64,000 nt of DNA from Flavobacterium hiemivividum (GCF_004349145.1 NZ_SMFO01000010.1:62001-126000); one strand, 5' to 3'; positions 1 through 8,989 are shown, counted from the stretch's first letter. Notes: generated from the letters alone by a model not told the origin. Numbers and translations are program-made.

Positions 1-1
1 A

Positions 2-241
2 ACTGGAATATTATTCACTATTGGTAAAACGATCTTAGCCTTTTATTTCAGCACTGCCGATCCCGCCTCCATTTATGGCGTTGCAGGTTCTGTGGTTATT
101 ATTTTATTATGGGTTTCATACTCTTCAATGATTCTGTTTTTTGGAGCTGAATTTACAGCGGTTTACGCTAAATTTTACTCGGGTACTATTCCTCCTACCG
201 AAATCGCAAAAAAGGAATCGGTTGCTAGTAGAAAAATTTAA
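2..241 (+). CDS. YihY/BrkB-family inner-membrane protein, C-terminal part
   Basis: The reading frame is open from the first bases of the window to a TAA at 239-241, giving about 79 residues of a protein that begins outside the window. Two hydrophobic helices are visible, the second containing LLWVSYSSMILFFGAEF. The Y-S-S-x-I-x-x-x-G-A-E-x-T motif is typical of the last membrane segments of the YihY/BrkB family, once mis-described as ribonuclease BN. A short polar tail follows. Members are six-helix inner-membrane proteins of unknown transport role. The family call is fairly secure; the function is not known. Confidence 0.75.
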   Translation, partial: TGILFTIGKTILAFYFSTADPASIYGVAGSVVIILLWVSYSSMILFFGAEFTAVYAKFYSGTIPPTEIAKKESVASRKI

Positions 242-497
242 ATCATCTCAACAATCTGAACCTCAAATTATTTAAAACCAAAATCAAATTAGTAACTATT
301 TAAGAGTAATTAACTAAATCGCGCTCAAATTTATTATCATGGTAATTCTTAATCTTAGTATTTCAAATGCTTAAATTACATAAAATTTCGCTAAAGTTCT
401 ATAACACAGATGTAGATTAAATAGTTCAATTTTAAGGTATTACAAAAAGAGCAATACAAATACTTGCTTTATAATTTCCTTAAAATACATACATAAC

Positions 498-881
498 ATG
501 AAGAGAGCAAAAAAATTAGGAATATGGATGGATCATTCTATCGCCTACTTAATGGAGTTCACGAACAATCCTTTTGAAATTAGAACAATTGAATCTGAAT
601 TTCCAGAAAATAAGAAAGAACTGAATTTTGATAAAGGAGCCAATCCATCTATTAATACGGACAAACATATTTTATATGCCTATTATAACAAAATAGGTGA
701 AGCGATTAAAAACTACAAACAAATTGTTCTTTTTGGTCCCACAGATGCCAAAGTGGAGTTATTTGATGTTTTAAGCGAAGATCATCGATTTGTTAAAATA
801 AAAGTTGAAATAAAAGAAACTGACAAAATGAATCTACACCAGCAGCATGAGTTTATCAGTAAATATTTTGCCAAAAATTAA
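498..881 (+). CDS. Small eRF1 domain-3-like protein
   Basis: This is a 127-residue soluble protein. The N-terminus (KKLGIWMDHSIAYLMEF) resembles the G-I-W-x-D-H-x-x-A start of small proteins sometimes annotated as translational-machinery or bacterial eRF1-like proteins. The middle LFGPTDAKVEL matches their G-P-x-x-A-K-x-E-L motif. The end (ETDKMNLHQQHEFISKYF) matches the T-x-D-K-M-T-x-x-Q-x-x-x-x-x-x-x-F motif. The fold is probably that of eRF1 domain 3. The gene stands alone, with about 250 bp of non-coding sequence before it. Its role is not established. The resemblance is judged by eye and moderately sure. Confidence 0.55.
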   Translation: MKRAKKLGIWMDHSIAYLMEFTNNPFEIRTIESEFPENKKELNFDKGANPSINTDKHILYAYYNKIGEAIKNYKQIVLFGPTDAKVELFDVLSEDHRFVKIKVEIKETDKMNLHQQHEFISKYFAKN

Positions 882-1103
882 TAAAACAAGTAACGAGCTG
901 TATTTGCTTTTAAACGTGCGTGAATAAAAAATGGATTGTGAAAAATTAATAATGAAATAGCATATTTATCCCAGCTTCATTCTTATAAAAAACCGTGAAA
1001 AATATAAAATTATTCAAAGATTATACAACAGTAATCTCCAAGATAGTAGAGACATTTACATTGTAATAAGTTAGATATTATTTAATTTTAAAAAAATATT
1101 GAA

Positions 1104-1553
1104 ATGGATACAGAAAAATCAATTAACTTATTGAATTCGTTTATTATAATTAATAATGCTAGAATCAAACGTTATAAAAATGCTTCAAAAGAGGCAAAGC
1201 AAGCTTATTTAAAAAAAGTATTTGAAAATTTTCAGATTACAAGTCAGCGATGCAAATCTGAACTGAAACAAGAAATTATAAAATTGGGAGGAACTCCTGC
1301 TAAAGACAGAAGCAATCAAGGCTATTTTCATTCGATTTGGTATTATTTCCTTAATAAACTAATAGAAAAAGATTTACACGATGTGATTTATTCCTGTGTA
1401 AGAAATGAAACTATTGTTATTCAATCGTATTATGAAGCGATATACAATAATTTAGAATGTCTTTCTATACAGCAGCAAAACATGCTAAATGAACAATATT
1501 TACGACTAAATGTTGAGCGGGACAAAATGCAGTCCTATAGAAGTGCTTTCTAA
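1104..1553 (+). CDS. PA2169-family four-helix-bundle protein (DUF2383)
   Basis: This is a 149-residue, all-helical, soluble protein without a signal peptide. It fits the PA2169/DUF2383 ferritin-like four-helix-bundle family: N-terminal LLNSFIIINNARIKRYKNAS, the G-G-T-P-x-x-x-x-x-x-x-G-x-x-H turn near residue 75, and a last helix beginning RNETIVIQSYYEAI. Family proteins are often grouped with general stress genes in Bacteroidota, as here (CsbD-like, YtxH and holin-like genes lie within 5 kb). Their biochemical activity is unknown. A metal site is not evident, so the call is to family only. Confidence 0.65.
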   Translation: MDTEKSINLLNSFIIINNARIKRYKNASKEAKQAYLKKVFENFQITSQRCKSELKQEIIKLGGTPAKDRSNQGYFHSIWYYFLNKLIEKDLHDVIYSCVRNETIVIQSYYEAIYNNLECLSIQQQNMLNEQYLRLNVERDKMQSYRSAF

Positions 1554-1647
1554 AAATAGAAAAAAAAATAAAGTTAGCATAAGTCAGTTATTTATTTCCT
1601 AATATTACAATAGATCTTAATTATTAATCCACATAAAACATGAAGCT

Positions 1648-2406
1648 TTGACTGTGTACCTAAAAAATATTTTTAACGATGTGGGTAATGTAACATTATT
1701 TGCTTCAAAGTTTTTCAAACAGGTGTTTACGCCCCCATATGAATTTAAAGAATTCATAAAACAATGCTATGTTATAGGGTATAAATCTATTCCCTTAGTA
1801 GCTATAACTGGTTTTATAATGGGATTAGTACTAACGCTTCAATCACGCCCTACTCTATCTAAATTTGGAGCTGAATCTTGGTTGCCAGGTATGGTTGCTC
1901 TTTCCTTAATTAGAGAAATAGCACCAGTTATAACAGCTTTAATTTGTGCTGGAAAAATTTCCTCTGGTATAGGTGCTGAGTTAGGCGCTATGAAGGTAAC
2001 AGAACAAATAGACGCTATGGAAGTGGCAGCTATTAATCCCTTTAAATACCTGGTGGTGACCAGAATATTAGCGACAACCCTTATGATTCCACTGTTGGTA
2101 ATACTTGCTGATGGAATCGGAATGATGGGAGGTTTTATAGGTATCAATATGCATGGCGACATTAGTTTTTATAGATACCTAGCAAAGGTTTTCGACTCTC
2201 TGGCCTTTATCGATATTGTTCCAGCGACAATTAAAACCTTCTTTTTTGGTTTCTTTATAGGATTGATAGGCTGTTATAAAGGATACAACGCTGAAAATGG
2301 AACAGCCAGCGTAGGTCAAGCTGCAAATTCGGCTGTAGTAACGGCCTCATTGAGTATTTTTATTATAGATATGTTAGCCGTTCAAATAACTGATTTATTT
2401 TATTAA
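1648..2406 (+). CDS. mlaE: MlaE-type lipid ABC transporter permease
   Basis: This is the inner-membrane permease of an Mla/MCE phospholipid-transport ABC system. Several hydrophobic segments are visible, with the hallmark ITGFIMGLVLTLQSRPTL near residue 57 and the conserved stretch LGAMKVTEQIDAMEV near residues 114-128. Length (about 250 aa) is normal. The start is doubtful. The frame opens with TTG at 1648, while an ATG at 1640 leads in another frame to a stop at 1649-1651 that overlaps the TTG. One extra T in the CTTT run would join that ATG in frame as MKLL. The gene is the first of an operon with the ATPase (1 bp gap) and the MCE protein. Confidence 0.9.
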   Translation: MTVYLKNIFNDVGNVTLFASKFFKQVFTPPYEFKEFIKQCYVIGYKSIPLVAITGFIMGLVLTLQSRPTLSKFGAESWLPGMVALSLIREIAPVITALICAGKISSGIGAELGAMKVTEQIDAMEVAAINPFKYLVVTRILATTLMIPLLVILADGIGMMGGFIGINMHGDISFYRYLAKVFDSLAFIDIVPATIKTFFFGFFIGLIGCYKGYNAENGTASVGQAANSAVVTASLSIFIIDMLAVQITDLFY

Positions 2407-2407
2407 A

Positions 2408-3187
2408 ATGGAACAAGAAACAATAACAATACTTCCGCAAGCTAAAATTGAAGAAAAAGGACCTGTTATAGAAATTACAGGACTTGTAAAATCCTTTGGT
2501 GAGAACAATCATGTTTTAAAAGGAGTTAATCTTTCTGTAAATAAAGGAGAAGATTTAGTAATATTAGGTAGATCAGGATCAGGAAAATCAATCACTATAA
2601 AATGCATCGTGGGTTTGGTTTTGCCAGATGAAGGCGAAATAAAAGTATTTGGTGAAAATGTATTGAACCTACCTACTAGCAAACTGAATGAAGTTCGAAT
2701 TAGAATTGGTTTCCTATTTCAAAATTCTGCTTTGTATGATTCAATGACAGTCAAACAAAACTTGGCCTTCACCTTACAACGACATGCATCACATTTAACA
2801 GCAACTGAGGTTGAAAACGAAATCAACGCAGTTTTAGAAAGTGTAGGTCTAGCAGAAGCCATAGATAAAATGCCCTCAGAATTATCAGGCGGAATGCGAA
2901 AAAGAATTGCGCTTGCACGAACCTTAATCTTAAAACCTGAGATTATTTTATATGATGAGCCTACGACTGGTTTAGACACCATTACATCAAAGGAAATCAG
3001 TGAATTAATTTTAGATATAAAGAAAAACAATAATACCACATCGATTATTATCACACACGATATGGCTTGTGCTAGACTTACAGCCGATCGGATTATGATT
3101 CTAAAAGATGGTGTAATTCACGCAGAAGGCAGTTACCTAGAATTAGAAAAGAGTGAAGACGAATGGGTTCGTTCCTTTTTTATATAA
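2408..3187 (+). CDS. mlaF: MlaF-type lipid ABC transporter ATP-binding protein
   Basis: This is the cytoplasmic ATPase partner of the preceding permease. It has Walker A GRSGSGKS (54-61), Q-loop FLFQNSALYD (about 102-111), ABC signature LSGGM (159-163) and Walker B ending IILYDEPTTGLD (179-190). The switch histidine is in SIIITHD. LSGGMRKR and the F-Q-x-x-A-L-F/Y-D motif are typical of MlaF rather than of nutrient importers. It starts 1 bp after the permease stop, so translation is probably coupled. The system is expected to move phospholipids between the inner and outer membranes. Confidence 0.92.
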   Translation: MEQETITILPQAKIEEKGPVIEITGLVKSFGENNHVLKGVNLSVNKGEDLVILGRSGSGKSITIKCIVGLVLPDEGEIKVFGENVLNLPTSKLNEVRIRIGFLFQNSALYDSMTVKQNLAFTLQRHASHLTATEVENEINAVLESVGLAEAIDKMPSELSGGMRKRIALARTLILKPEIILYDEPTTGLDTITSKEISELILDIKKNNNTTSIIITHDMACARLTADRIMILKDGVIHAEGSYLELEKSEDEWVRSFFI

Positions 3188-3210
3188 TTATTTAATTTAA
3201 GAAGTTAGTT

Positions 3211-3954
3211 ATGAACAGTAAATCAACGGGCACTTGGAAAGTAGGAATGTTTGTTTTAATAGGACTATTGGCCTTTACAGCAACCATTTACTTTATTGGA
3301 AAACAAAAAAATATGTTTGGTTCTACATTTAGTATCAACTCCCATTTCAAAAATGTTAGTGGGTTGGAAATTGGAAACAATGTACTTTTTTCTGGAATAA
3401 ATGTGGGTACAGTAAGCGAAATTCAATTAGTAACTGATACTTCAGTAGTTGTGCGATTAATTATTAAAAAGGAAGTGCAAAAATTTATTAAAAGCGATGC
3501 AGTTGCCAGTATTGGATCAGATGGGTTGATGGGTGACAAAGTCCTTGTTATATCTCCAGGGAATAATTCGAAAAGTATAGTAAAAGATAATGCGACTATC
3601 ACATCAATTCAAGCAATTGAAATGGACGAAATTATGAGAAGCGTAAAAGTGAGTATGGATAATGCTGCTGTGATCACAAATGAACTTGCTGAATTTACCT
3701 ATAAAATGAATAATGGCGAAGGTGCATTATCTAAATTAATGACGGATGAAAAATTTGCAAACAGTCTTACCAAAACAATGACCAATCTCCAAACTGGATC
3801 TAAAGGGTTAAGTGAGAACATGGAAGCGGCAAAATCTAATTTTTTATTGAAAGGTTATTTTAATAAAAAGAAAAAAGCAGAAGAAAAGAAAATTAAAGAG
3901 GCCGAAAAAGCAAAGGAAAAGGAATTGAAAGATAAGGAAGACGAGAAAAAGTAA
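3211..3954 (+). CDS. MCE-family (MlaD-like) periplasmic lipid-binding protein
   Basis: This is the substrate-binding component of the Mla-type system. It has one N-terminal membrane anchor (WKVGMFVLIGLLAFTATIYFIG, residues 9-30). A single MCE domain follows at about 38-118, with V-S-G-L-x-x-G-x-x-V-x-x-x-G-I-x-V-G-x-V near residues 49-69. A helical stretch comes next, and the tail is rich in lysine and glutamate (from residue 217). The charged tail is unusual in composition but common in Bacteroidota homologues. It follows the ATPase by 23 bp and ends the operon, which is closed by a strong hairpin terminator. Confidence 0.88.
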   Translation: MNSKSTGTWKVGMFVLIGLLAFTATIYFIGKQKNMFGSTFSINSHFKNVSGLEIGNNVLFSGINVGTVSEIQLVTDTSVVVRLIIKKEVQKFIKSDAVASIGSDGLMGDKVLVISPGNNSKSIVKDNATITSIQAIEMDEIMRSVKVSMDNAAVITNELAEFTYKMNNGEGALSKLMTDEKFANSLTKTMTNLQTGSKGLSENMEAAKSNFLLKGYFNKKKKAEEKKIKEAEKAKEKELKDKEDEKK

Positions 3955-4009
3955 ATTAACTTAACGAATTATCAATCCTACACATTTGTTTTAAAACCAT
4001 ACTATATCA

Positions 4010-4046
4010 AAGACCTCAATTTAAAAAAATTGAGGTCTTTTTTTTT
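4010..4046 (+). terminator. Rho-independent terminator of the Mla operon
   Basis: The stem AGACCTCAAT pairs with ATTGAGGTCT across an A-rich loop and is followed by an uninterrupted run of about nine T. It lies 56 bp after the MCE-gene stop. Confidence 0.9.
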
Positions 4047-4185
4047 ATTCTAAAATCTTCTTTACAGCTTACTTTATAAAAAACAAGTAAATCATATAAC
4101 TTCTTCTAAAAGTTATGTAACACATTAAAGCTCAAAACGGCTCACCTTTGTATGGTACTTAATAGAAAGTATTAATTAGAATAAA

Positions 4186-4371
4186 ATGAAAATGAAAGAT
4201 CTAAAAAAGACATGGGGAGAGCAAAAGCAACATCTAAAATTAAAGTTTGCCGCATTAACAAATACTGACGTATTATTTCTTGAAGGCAAGGAAGAAGAAA
4301 TGATGGCAAAGCTCCAAATAAAACTTGGTAAAACAAGACAGGAATTATACCAGATCATTACTGCCCTTTAA
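4186..4371 (+). CDS. CsbD-like stress protein
   Basis: This is a 61-residue hydrophilic protein. It matches the CsbD general-stress family pattern: W-x-x-x-K-x-x-L-K-x-K-x-x-x-L-T-x-x-D near residues 10-29, then L-E-G-K-x-E-E-x-x-x-K-L-Q-x-x-L-G-K-T-R (residues 32-51). CsbD proteins are small, probably natively flexible, stress-induced proteins of unknown mechanism. Motif order and length agree with the family. Alternative in-frame start: the ATG six bases later at 4192 (MKDLKK). Confidence 0.65.
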   Translation: MKMKDLKKTWGEQKQHLKLKFAALTNTDVLFLEGKEEEMMAKLQIKLGKTRQELYQIITAL

Positions 4372-4532
4372 TAAAGTAATAGTGTAAATAAGAATTACTA
4401 CTCAAATTATTAAACAGCAATCATCTAACCGTAAATAATACAACATTTATTAAAAGTTATATAAGAACTCCCTTAATTATGTTGCCGACATTTGTAAGAC
4501 AAAAGAATAAATATAAATTAAAAACAATTAAA

Positions 4533-5165
4533 ATGAAAAAAACAAAACAACTTACGTTAGCTACTCTTTTACTAACATGCTTCGCATTTAACGCTTCCAA
4601 CGCGCAAGACATAAAATCGAATACTCCAGCATTTGGATTCAAAGGTGGACTAAACTTTTCTAATATGTACACTGATAATGTAGACGACAATAATGTACTA
4701 ACAGGATTTAATGCAGGTTTATACGCTAAATTCCCTATTGCGAATTCTGTTTCCATACAACCTGAAATCTCGTATACTACTAAAGGTGCTGAACTTACTT
4801 ACGATAATGCTTTTGCAAATGGAACAGCAACATTCAATACAAACTACATAGAAGTTCCTGTACTACTAGTTTTTAATGTTACAGAGGCATTTAACTTACA
4901 TGTTGGACCATATGCAGCTTATATGGTAAGCGGTAAAACAAAAAACGATTCAAACCTGTTTACCTCAGAAACTCAATTAGACACTGATGACTTCAATAGG
5001 TTTGACGCTGGTCTTTCAGGAGGTTTGGGTATTGATTTAGAAACAGTTAACTTTGGAGTACGATACAATTATGGTTTAACAAAAGTATTCAAAGAAGGAA
5101 GCTTCGGAGATTCTGATGCTAAAAACAGTGTCTTAAATGTATATGTTGGTCTTAGACTTAACTAA
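4533..5165 (+). CDS. Outer-membrane beta-barrel protein (PorT/OMP_b-brl_2 type)
   Basis: This is a small outer-membrane barrel of about 210 residues. The start at 4533 was chosen because it gives a clean signal peptide (MKKTKQLTLATLLL ... NASNAQ, cleaved after about residue 25). The frame runs open upstream to 4479 but that adds an unlikely charged extension. Alternating hydrophobic strands follow, with FGFKGGLNFSNMY and GFNAGLYAKFPI early and VYVGLRLN as the last strand. Porin-like proteins of this family are common in Bacteroidota; the cargo, if any, is unknown. Confidence 0.75.
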   Translation: MKKTKQLTLATLLLTCFAFNASNAQDIKSNTPAFGFKGGLNFSNMYTDNVDDNNVLTGFNAGLYAKFPIANSVSIQPEISYTTKGAELTYDNAFANGTATFNTNYIEVPVLLVFNVTEAFNLHVGPYAAYMVSGKTKNDSNLFTSETQLDTDDFNRFDAGLSGGLGIDLETVNFGVRYNYGLTKVFKEGSFGDSDAKNSVLNVYVGLRLN

Positions 5166-5220
5166 AATTAAAATAAGTTATACAAATTAAATTATCAATT
5201 AACATAAAAAACTAGAAATC

Positions 5221-5373
5221 ATGGGCAATCTTCTTTACACAGTAGCAGTAATTCTAATCATCTTTTGGGCAATCGGATTCTTCGGTTTTGCAGCCGGTGG
5301 AATCATTCACATTCTTCTAGTAATTGCAGTAATTGCAGTTTTATTAAGATTAATCCAAGGTAGACGATTATAA
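5221..5373 (+). CDS. lmo0937-family small membrane protein
   Basis: This is a 50-residue protein with the pattern MGNLLYTVAVILIIFWAIGF, a glycine-rich turn FGFAAGGIIH, a second hydrophobic segment and the basic end QGRRL. Two membrane helices and the L-L-Y-x-V-A-V-I-L-x-x-x-W-x-I-G-x-F-x-x-x-x-x-G-x-x-I-H-x-L-L-V-I-A pattern fit the lmo0937/DUF5670 family. It lies 48 bp before the YtxH gene and is probably part of the same stress or envelope gene run. Function unknown. Confidence 0.75.
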   Translation: MGNLLYTVAVILIIFWAIGFFGFAAGGIIHILLVIAVIAVLLRLIQGRRL

Positions 5374-5420
5374 ATCGAGTTAATCAAAAAATATTAATAA
5401 ATTTCTTAAAAAAATAAATT

Positions 5421-5726
5421 ATGAAAACAGATAAAGTAATATTAGGAGTTTTAGGTGGAATCGCGGCAGGTGCATTAATGGGAATATTATTTGCTCCAGA
5501 CAAGGGAGAGAAAACCAGAAAAAGAATTAAAGATGCAGGCGGAGATTATGCTGGTGATTTGAAAGGAAAGTTTGACTCTACAGTAGAAACACTTTCAAAA
5601 AAATACGATACCCTTAAAGACACTCTTAAACAAGAAGGACAAGGTCTTTACAATGAAGGGAAGTCAAAATTTGACACGGCTAAAAGAGACGTTGAAAATT
5701 TAGATATTAAAAATCTAAATTTATAA
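5421..5726 (+). CDS. YtxH-domain protein
   Basis: This is a 101-residue protein with one N-terminal glycine-rich membrane helix (VILGVLGGIAAGALMGILFA, residues 6-25) followed by P-D-K-G-E-K-T-R-K-x-I, the YtxH signature. The rest is a lysine-rich amphipathic helix likely to lie along or across the envelope. YtxH proteins are associated with general stress in Gram-positive bacteria and are common in Bacteroidota. It is 41 bp upstream of the holin-like gene and probably co-transcribed with it. Confidence 0.8.
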   Translation: MKTDKVILGVLGGIAAGALMGILFAPDKGEKTRKRIKDAGGDYAGDLKGKFDSTVETLSKKYDTLKDTLKQEGQGLYNEGKSKFDTAKRDVENLDIKNLNL

Positions 5727-5767
5727 CAAAAACAATTTTTAGACTTTAAATAGCTTAAAATAAAATT

Positions 5768-6124
5768 ATGAGTAGCAAAGCAACAACAATAGAAATTCTT
5801 TTCGAAAAAGTAGAGGATTACACACGTACAACGGTAGAATTGGCAAAACTAAAAGTTATTGACACTTCTGCAGATGTCCTATCTTCTCTGCTTTCAAGAT
5901 TAGCAATTGCTATTGTTTTTGCTATGTTTATTCTACTTCTCAACTTTGGTCTTTCCATTTGGCTTGGCGAAGTCCTAGGAAGCATGTATTACGGTTTTTT
6001 CATTATGGCCGCTTTGTATTTAATATTATCAATTGTACTATATTCTTATAAAGATAAATGGATAAAAATGCCGATCAGTAATTTTATTATTACCAAAATG
6101 CTAAAAAACCAAAAGCATGATTAA
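5768..6124 (+). CDS. Phage-holin-like membrane protein (DUF1469 type)
   Basis: This is a 118-residue protein with an N-terminal amphipathic region (EILFEKVEDYTRTTVELAKLKVID) and two membrane helices (about 40-65 and 72-95). The layout fits the Phage_holin_3_6/DUF1469 family, which despite its name is chromosomal and tied to stress or envelope functions. It overlaps the next gene by 8 bp, implying translational coupling. There is no phage gene nearby. Confidence 0.65.
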   Translation: MSSKATTIEILFEKVEDYTRTTVELAKLKVIDTSADVLSSLLSRLAIAIVFAMFILLLNFGLSIWLGEVLGSMYYGFFIMAALYLILSIVLYSYKDKWIKMPISNFIITKMLKNQKHD

Positions 6125-6446
6125 AATTAACTCAACAGAAACTTTGGCTCAAATGATCTCGTTACTAGAGCATAAAAAAGCCGTAGAACTACAAGCATTA
6201 CGTCAACAATATAATGTTGTATATGAAAGTGTAAAACCTCTAAACATAGTAAAAAGTGCTTTAGACAACGTAATAAGCTCCCCAGATTTAAAACACAATA
6301 TACTAAACACCGTAGTAGGATTAGCCTCTGGCTTTATATCAAAAAAACTACTAGTGGGCTCTACCAAAAATCCATTAAAAACAATACTGGGTACAGTACT
6401 TCAATTTGCAGTTACAAACTTTGTTGCAAAGCGCACCGATATCTAG
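6117..6446 (+). CDS. Hypothetical protein coupled to the holin-like gene
   Basis: This is a 109-residue protein that overlaps the preceding gene by 8 bp. The first half is helical and polar; the second half contains hydrophobic stretches (HNILNTVVGLASGFISKKLL and TILGTVLQFAVTNFV) that could be membrane helices. It is not recognised as a named family. Its position after lmo0937-like, YtxH and holin-like genes suggests a role in the same envelope-stress module. Function is unknown. Confidence 0.55.
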   Translation: MIKINSTETLAQMISLLEHKKAVELQALRQQYNVVYESVKPLNIVKSALDNVISSPDLKHNILNTVVGLASGFISKKLLVGSTKNPLKTILGTVLQFAVTNFVAKRTDI

Positions 6447-7126
6447 GTGTCGTAAATTAAATTATTCTACAATAAATTACTCTGCTGTAATTTTAACAAT
6501 CACGCTGTTTTTTAGCCCTTTCTAAATTCTCTAAAAAATCAGCCAACCCATTGGCCATTTTCTAGATACTCTTTGTATTTTATTTTTTGATCTTTCGAAA
6601 AAAACAAAGGCCGATATTAAACAAAATTTAAGTTTCTTAAGATTATCTCTTCACATCCTTTATCCTTTTACTAAGCAGCTTATTTCCTTCTCTCGTCAAA
6701 AATTTTTAGTCGAATGCAAAATTTATGCACCAATGAAACATTTAGTATCAACCTCCTACTCTAGAATTCATTAAAAATGAACACTTAGTATAATGAAACT
6801 ATTTTTCTAAAAATAAGAAACTGACAATTCCTAGAGTAGATATTATATTTCAAGTTTCCTATTTCTTAAAATACCCCCTACTTTCCCTCTTTTTATTGAT
6901 AGTTTCCTGACAATTTTTTATTTATTCCTCTTCCCTAAAATAGGCCAAATAACATCCCCTTAACAAACTTTATTCCGTAACAACTTACTGTAAAGTATCT
7001 TAAGTAAATTCTTAAGATTTCATATAAGTGAATTATACAAGTATCGCTTTTAATAGTATAATACTTCTACATGCTTTATAATCAACCTTTGCTTCATAAA
7101 ATAATTAATCCCTAAATTTCAATAAA
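6447..7126. other. 680 bp non-coding region upstream of the ice-binding gene
   Basis: No convincing gene is present. The stretch is AT-rich. A CTTAAG-N6-CTTAAG arrangement lies at 6999-7016, about 110 bp before the next start codon, and could be an operator for the ice-binding gene. On the minus strand at about 6490-6600 short open runs look like decayed coding sequence, but nothing recognisable was found. No clear terminator hairpin follows the gene ending at 6446. Confidence 0.4.
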
Positions 7127-8917
7127 ATGAAAACTAAAAAATTACTATCAACCTTTGCAATACTGTTTATTGCGTTACTATCAGGTTGTGCCACAGATGA
7201 TTTTGTAGAAGTCGATGGCGTTTGCCCAATCGTGACAAATACCACACCCACAAATGGATCTACTAATGTTCCTTTGGATCGTGTAATAACAGTAACCTTT
7301 AATGAAGAGATGAATCCCGAGACTATCAATCAGTCTTCTTTTACTTTAAACGGTACTTCACAAGTAGCTGGTTTAATTACATATACCGCTAAAACAGCAA
7401 CATTTCAACCGTCGGCTTTACTTACTCCTAATACCACTTATACTGCTACTATAAAGAGAACAGTAAAAGACCTTATGGGTAACGCTTTACAAACAGAAAC
7501 AAATTGGACTTTTAGTACTGGCTTAACAGTTACTCCAATGGTAGCATCTACTGATCCAGAAAACAACGCTACTAACGTGTTTTTAAATAAATTAGTAATT
7601 GTAAACTTCAATATGGCGATGAAAGCATCCACTATAAATGGAACTACATTCACATTGAACCAAGGAACTAATACTATTTCAGGAATTATATCATATAGCG
7701 GAACAACAGCTATTTTCACTCCTGCAGTACCATTAGCACCAAATACAATTTACACTGCTACTGTTACAGCAGCTGCAACAAATCTAGACAACACACCTTT
7801 GCCTAGTGATTATGTATTCAAGTTTACAACTGGGGCGATAGTTGCTCCAACGGTAACTTCTCACGATCCTATTAACAATTCGACAGGAATTAGTCTTGAC
7901 AAAACCATTACAGCTACTTTTAGTATGCCAATGGATGCTGCAACAATTAACGGTAATACTTTTACTTTGAAACAAGGTACAATCATTATTCCGGGAGCTG
8001 TTACATACTCAGGAACTACTGCTTCTTTTAAACCTACTAATATGTTATTAGAAGGTAAAATATATACTGCTACAATAACAACTGGTGCAAAAAATATTGC
8101 TGGAGTACCTTTAGCAAATGAATTTGTATGGAACTTCACAACTTTAGTTACACCTGTAACACCAGTTGTTCCAAGTACGTCAAATTTATTCTTCGGAATT
8201 TTTGGAGGAAATGCAGGAATAACAAATCAAGGACTTAATACTAGAGTTAACGGAGCAATAGGTACTACTGCAGCTTCTTCTTTAATAACTGGATTCACCG
8301 ATACTATGGCTTCTCCGTTTGAAGTGTATAATATTACTCCTCTTAATAATGGTTTAGTTAATGGTGGTATTTTTGCTGCAGCTCCCGCACCAGGAAATGC
8401 TTTAAAAGCGCAAAAAGCACTAGAAGGATTGAATGCAGCAAGAGACTTGTTCAACAGTATTTCTCCAGCTAATAAACCAGGTGGTAGCGATCAAGGTTCA
8501 GGCGAGCTAGGAGCGTTAACTTTAGCACCAGGTACTTACAAATCAGCAAGTGGTACTTATAAAATTACCAATGGCGATCTTACATTAGATGCTCAAGGTA
8601 ATCCAAATGCAGTTTGGTACTTCCAATCAGCCTCTTCATTAACAGTAGGTTCTCCAGCAGCAGCTAGAAGTGTTAAACTAATTAATGGCGCTAAAGCAAA
8701 CAATGTATATTGGTATGTAGGTAGCACAGCAGTAATCAACTACGGAGGTGGTGGTGTAATGGTAGGAAACATTATTGCCGAGAATGGTGTGACTTTATCA
8801 GCACCGGCAAATAGTACCACATTACCTGGTCAAGAAACGGTACTAAACGGAAGAGCAATATCATTAGTTTCTTCAGTTACTATGGTAAATACCATAATCA
8901 ACGTTCCTGCTAATTAA
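7127..8917 (+). CDS. Ice-binding (DUF3494) surface lipoprotein with three Ig-like domains
   Basis: This is a 596-residue secreted lipoprotein. The signal ends in LLSGC, so lipidation at Cys21 is predicted. Three Big_5/SbsA-type Ig-like repeats follow at about 33-130, 134-233 and 236-340, each opening with a T-x-P-x-x-x-x-T-x-V-x-L-x-x-x-I-x-x-x-F-x-x-x-M pattern. A DUF3494 domain fills about 352-596, recognised by LTLDAQGNPNAVWYFQ, VKLINGAKANNVYWYVGS, MVGNIIAENGVTL and LNGRAISLVSSVTM. DUF3494 is the beta-solenoid ice-binding fold of bacterial and fungal antifreeze proteins, but non-ice-binding members may exist. It is followed by an OmpA-family gene. Confidence 0.85.
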   Translation: MKTKKLLSTFAILFIALLSGCATDDFVEVDGVCPIVTNTTPTNGSTNVPLDRVITVTFNEEMNPETINQSSFTLNGTSQVAGLITYTAKTATFQPSALLTPNTTYTATIKRTVKDLMGNALQTETNWTFSTGLTVTPMVASTDPENNATNVFLNKLVIVNFNMAMKASTINGTTFTLNQGTNTISGIISYSGTTAIFTPAVPLAPNTIYTATVTAAATNLDNTPLPSDYVFKFTTGAIVAPTVTSHDPINNSTGISLDKTITATFSMPMDAATINGNTFTLKQGTIIIPGAVTYSGTTASFKPTNMLLEGKIYTATITTGAKNIAGVPLANEFVWNFTTLVTPVTPVVPSTSNLFFGIFGGNAGITNQGLNTRVNGAIGTTAASSLITGFTDTMASPFEVYNITPLNNGLVNGGIFAAAPAPGNALKAQKALEGLNAARDLFNSISPANKPGGSDQGSGELGALTLAPGTYKSASGTYKITNGDLTLDAQGNPNAVWYFQSASSLTVGSPAAARSVKLINGAKANNVYWYVGSTAVINYGGGGVMVGNIIAENGVTLSAPANSTTLPGQETVLNGRAISLVSSVTMVNTIINVPAN

Positions 8918-8935
8918 ATAAAAACCCTAAGTTTT

Positions 8936-8965
8936 ATATATCCCGTTTTAGGGCGGGATATATTT
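8936..8965 (+). terminator. Hairpin between the ice-binding and OmpA-family genes
   Basis: ATATATCCCG pairs with CGGGATATAT around a TTTTAGGG loop, followed by a short T/A tract. It may end or attenuate transcription of the ice-binding gene and so set the ratio with the OmpA gene 25 bp beyond. Confidence 0.6.
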
Positions 8966-8989
8966 AATAAAACCTAATAATAAAAATAA

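Noticed and set aside
5768..6124. Prophage, because of the holin-like protein
   Set aside because: The DUF1469-type family is chromosomal, and there are no phage structural, lysis or integrase genes nearby.
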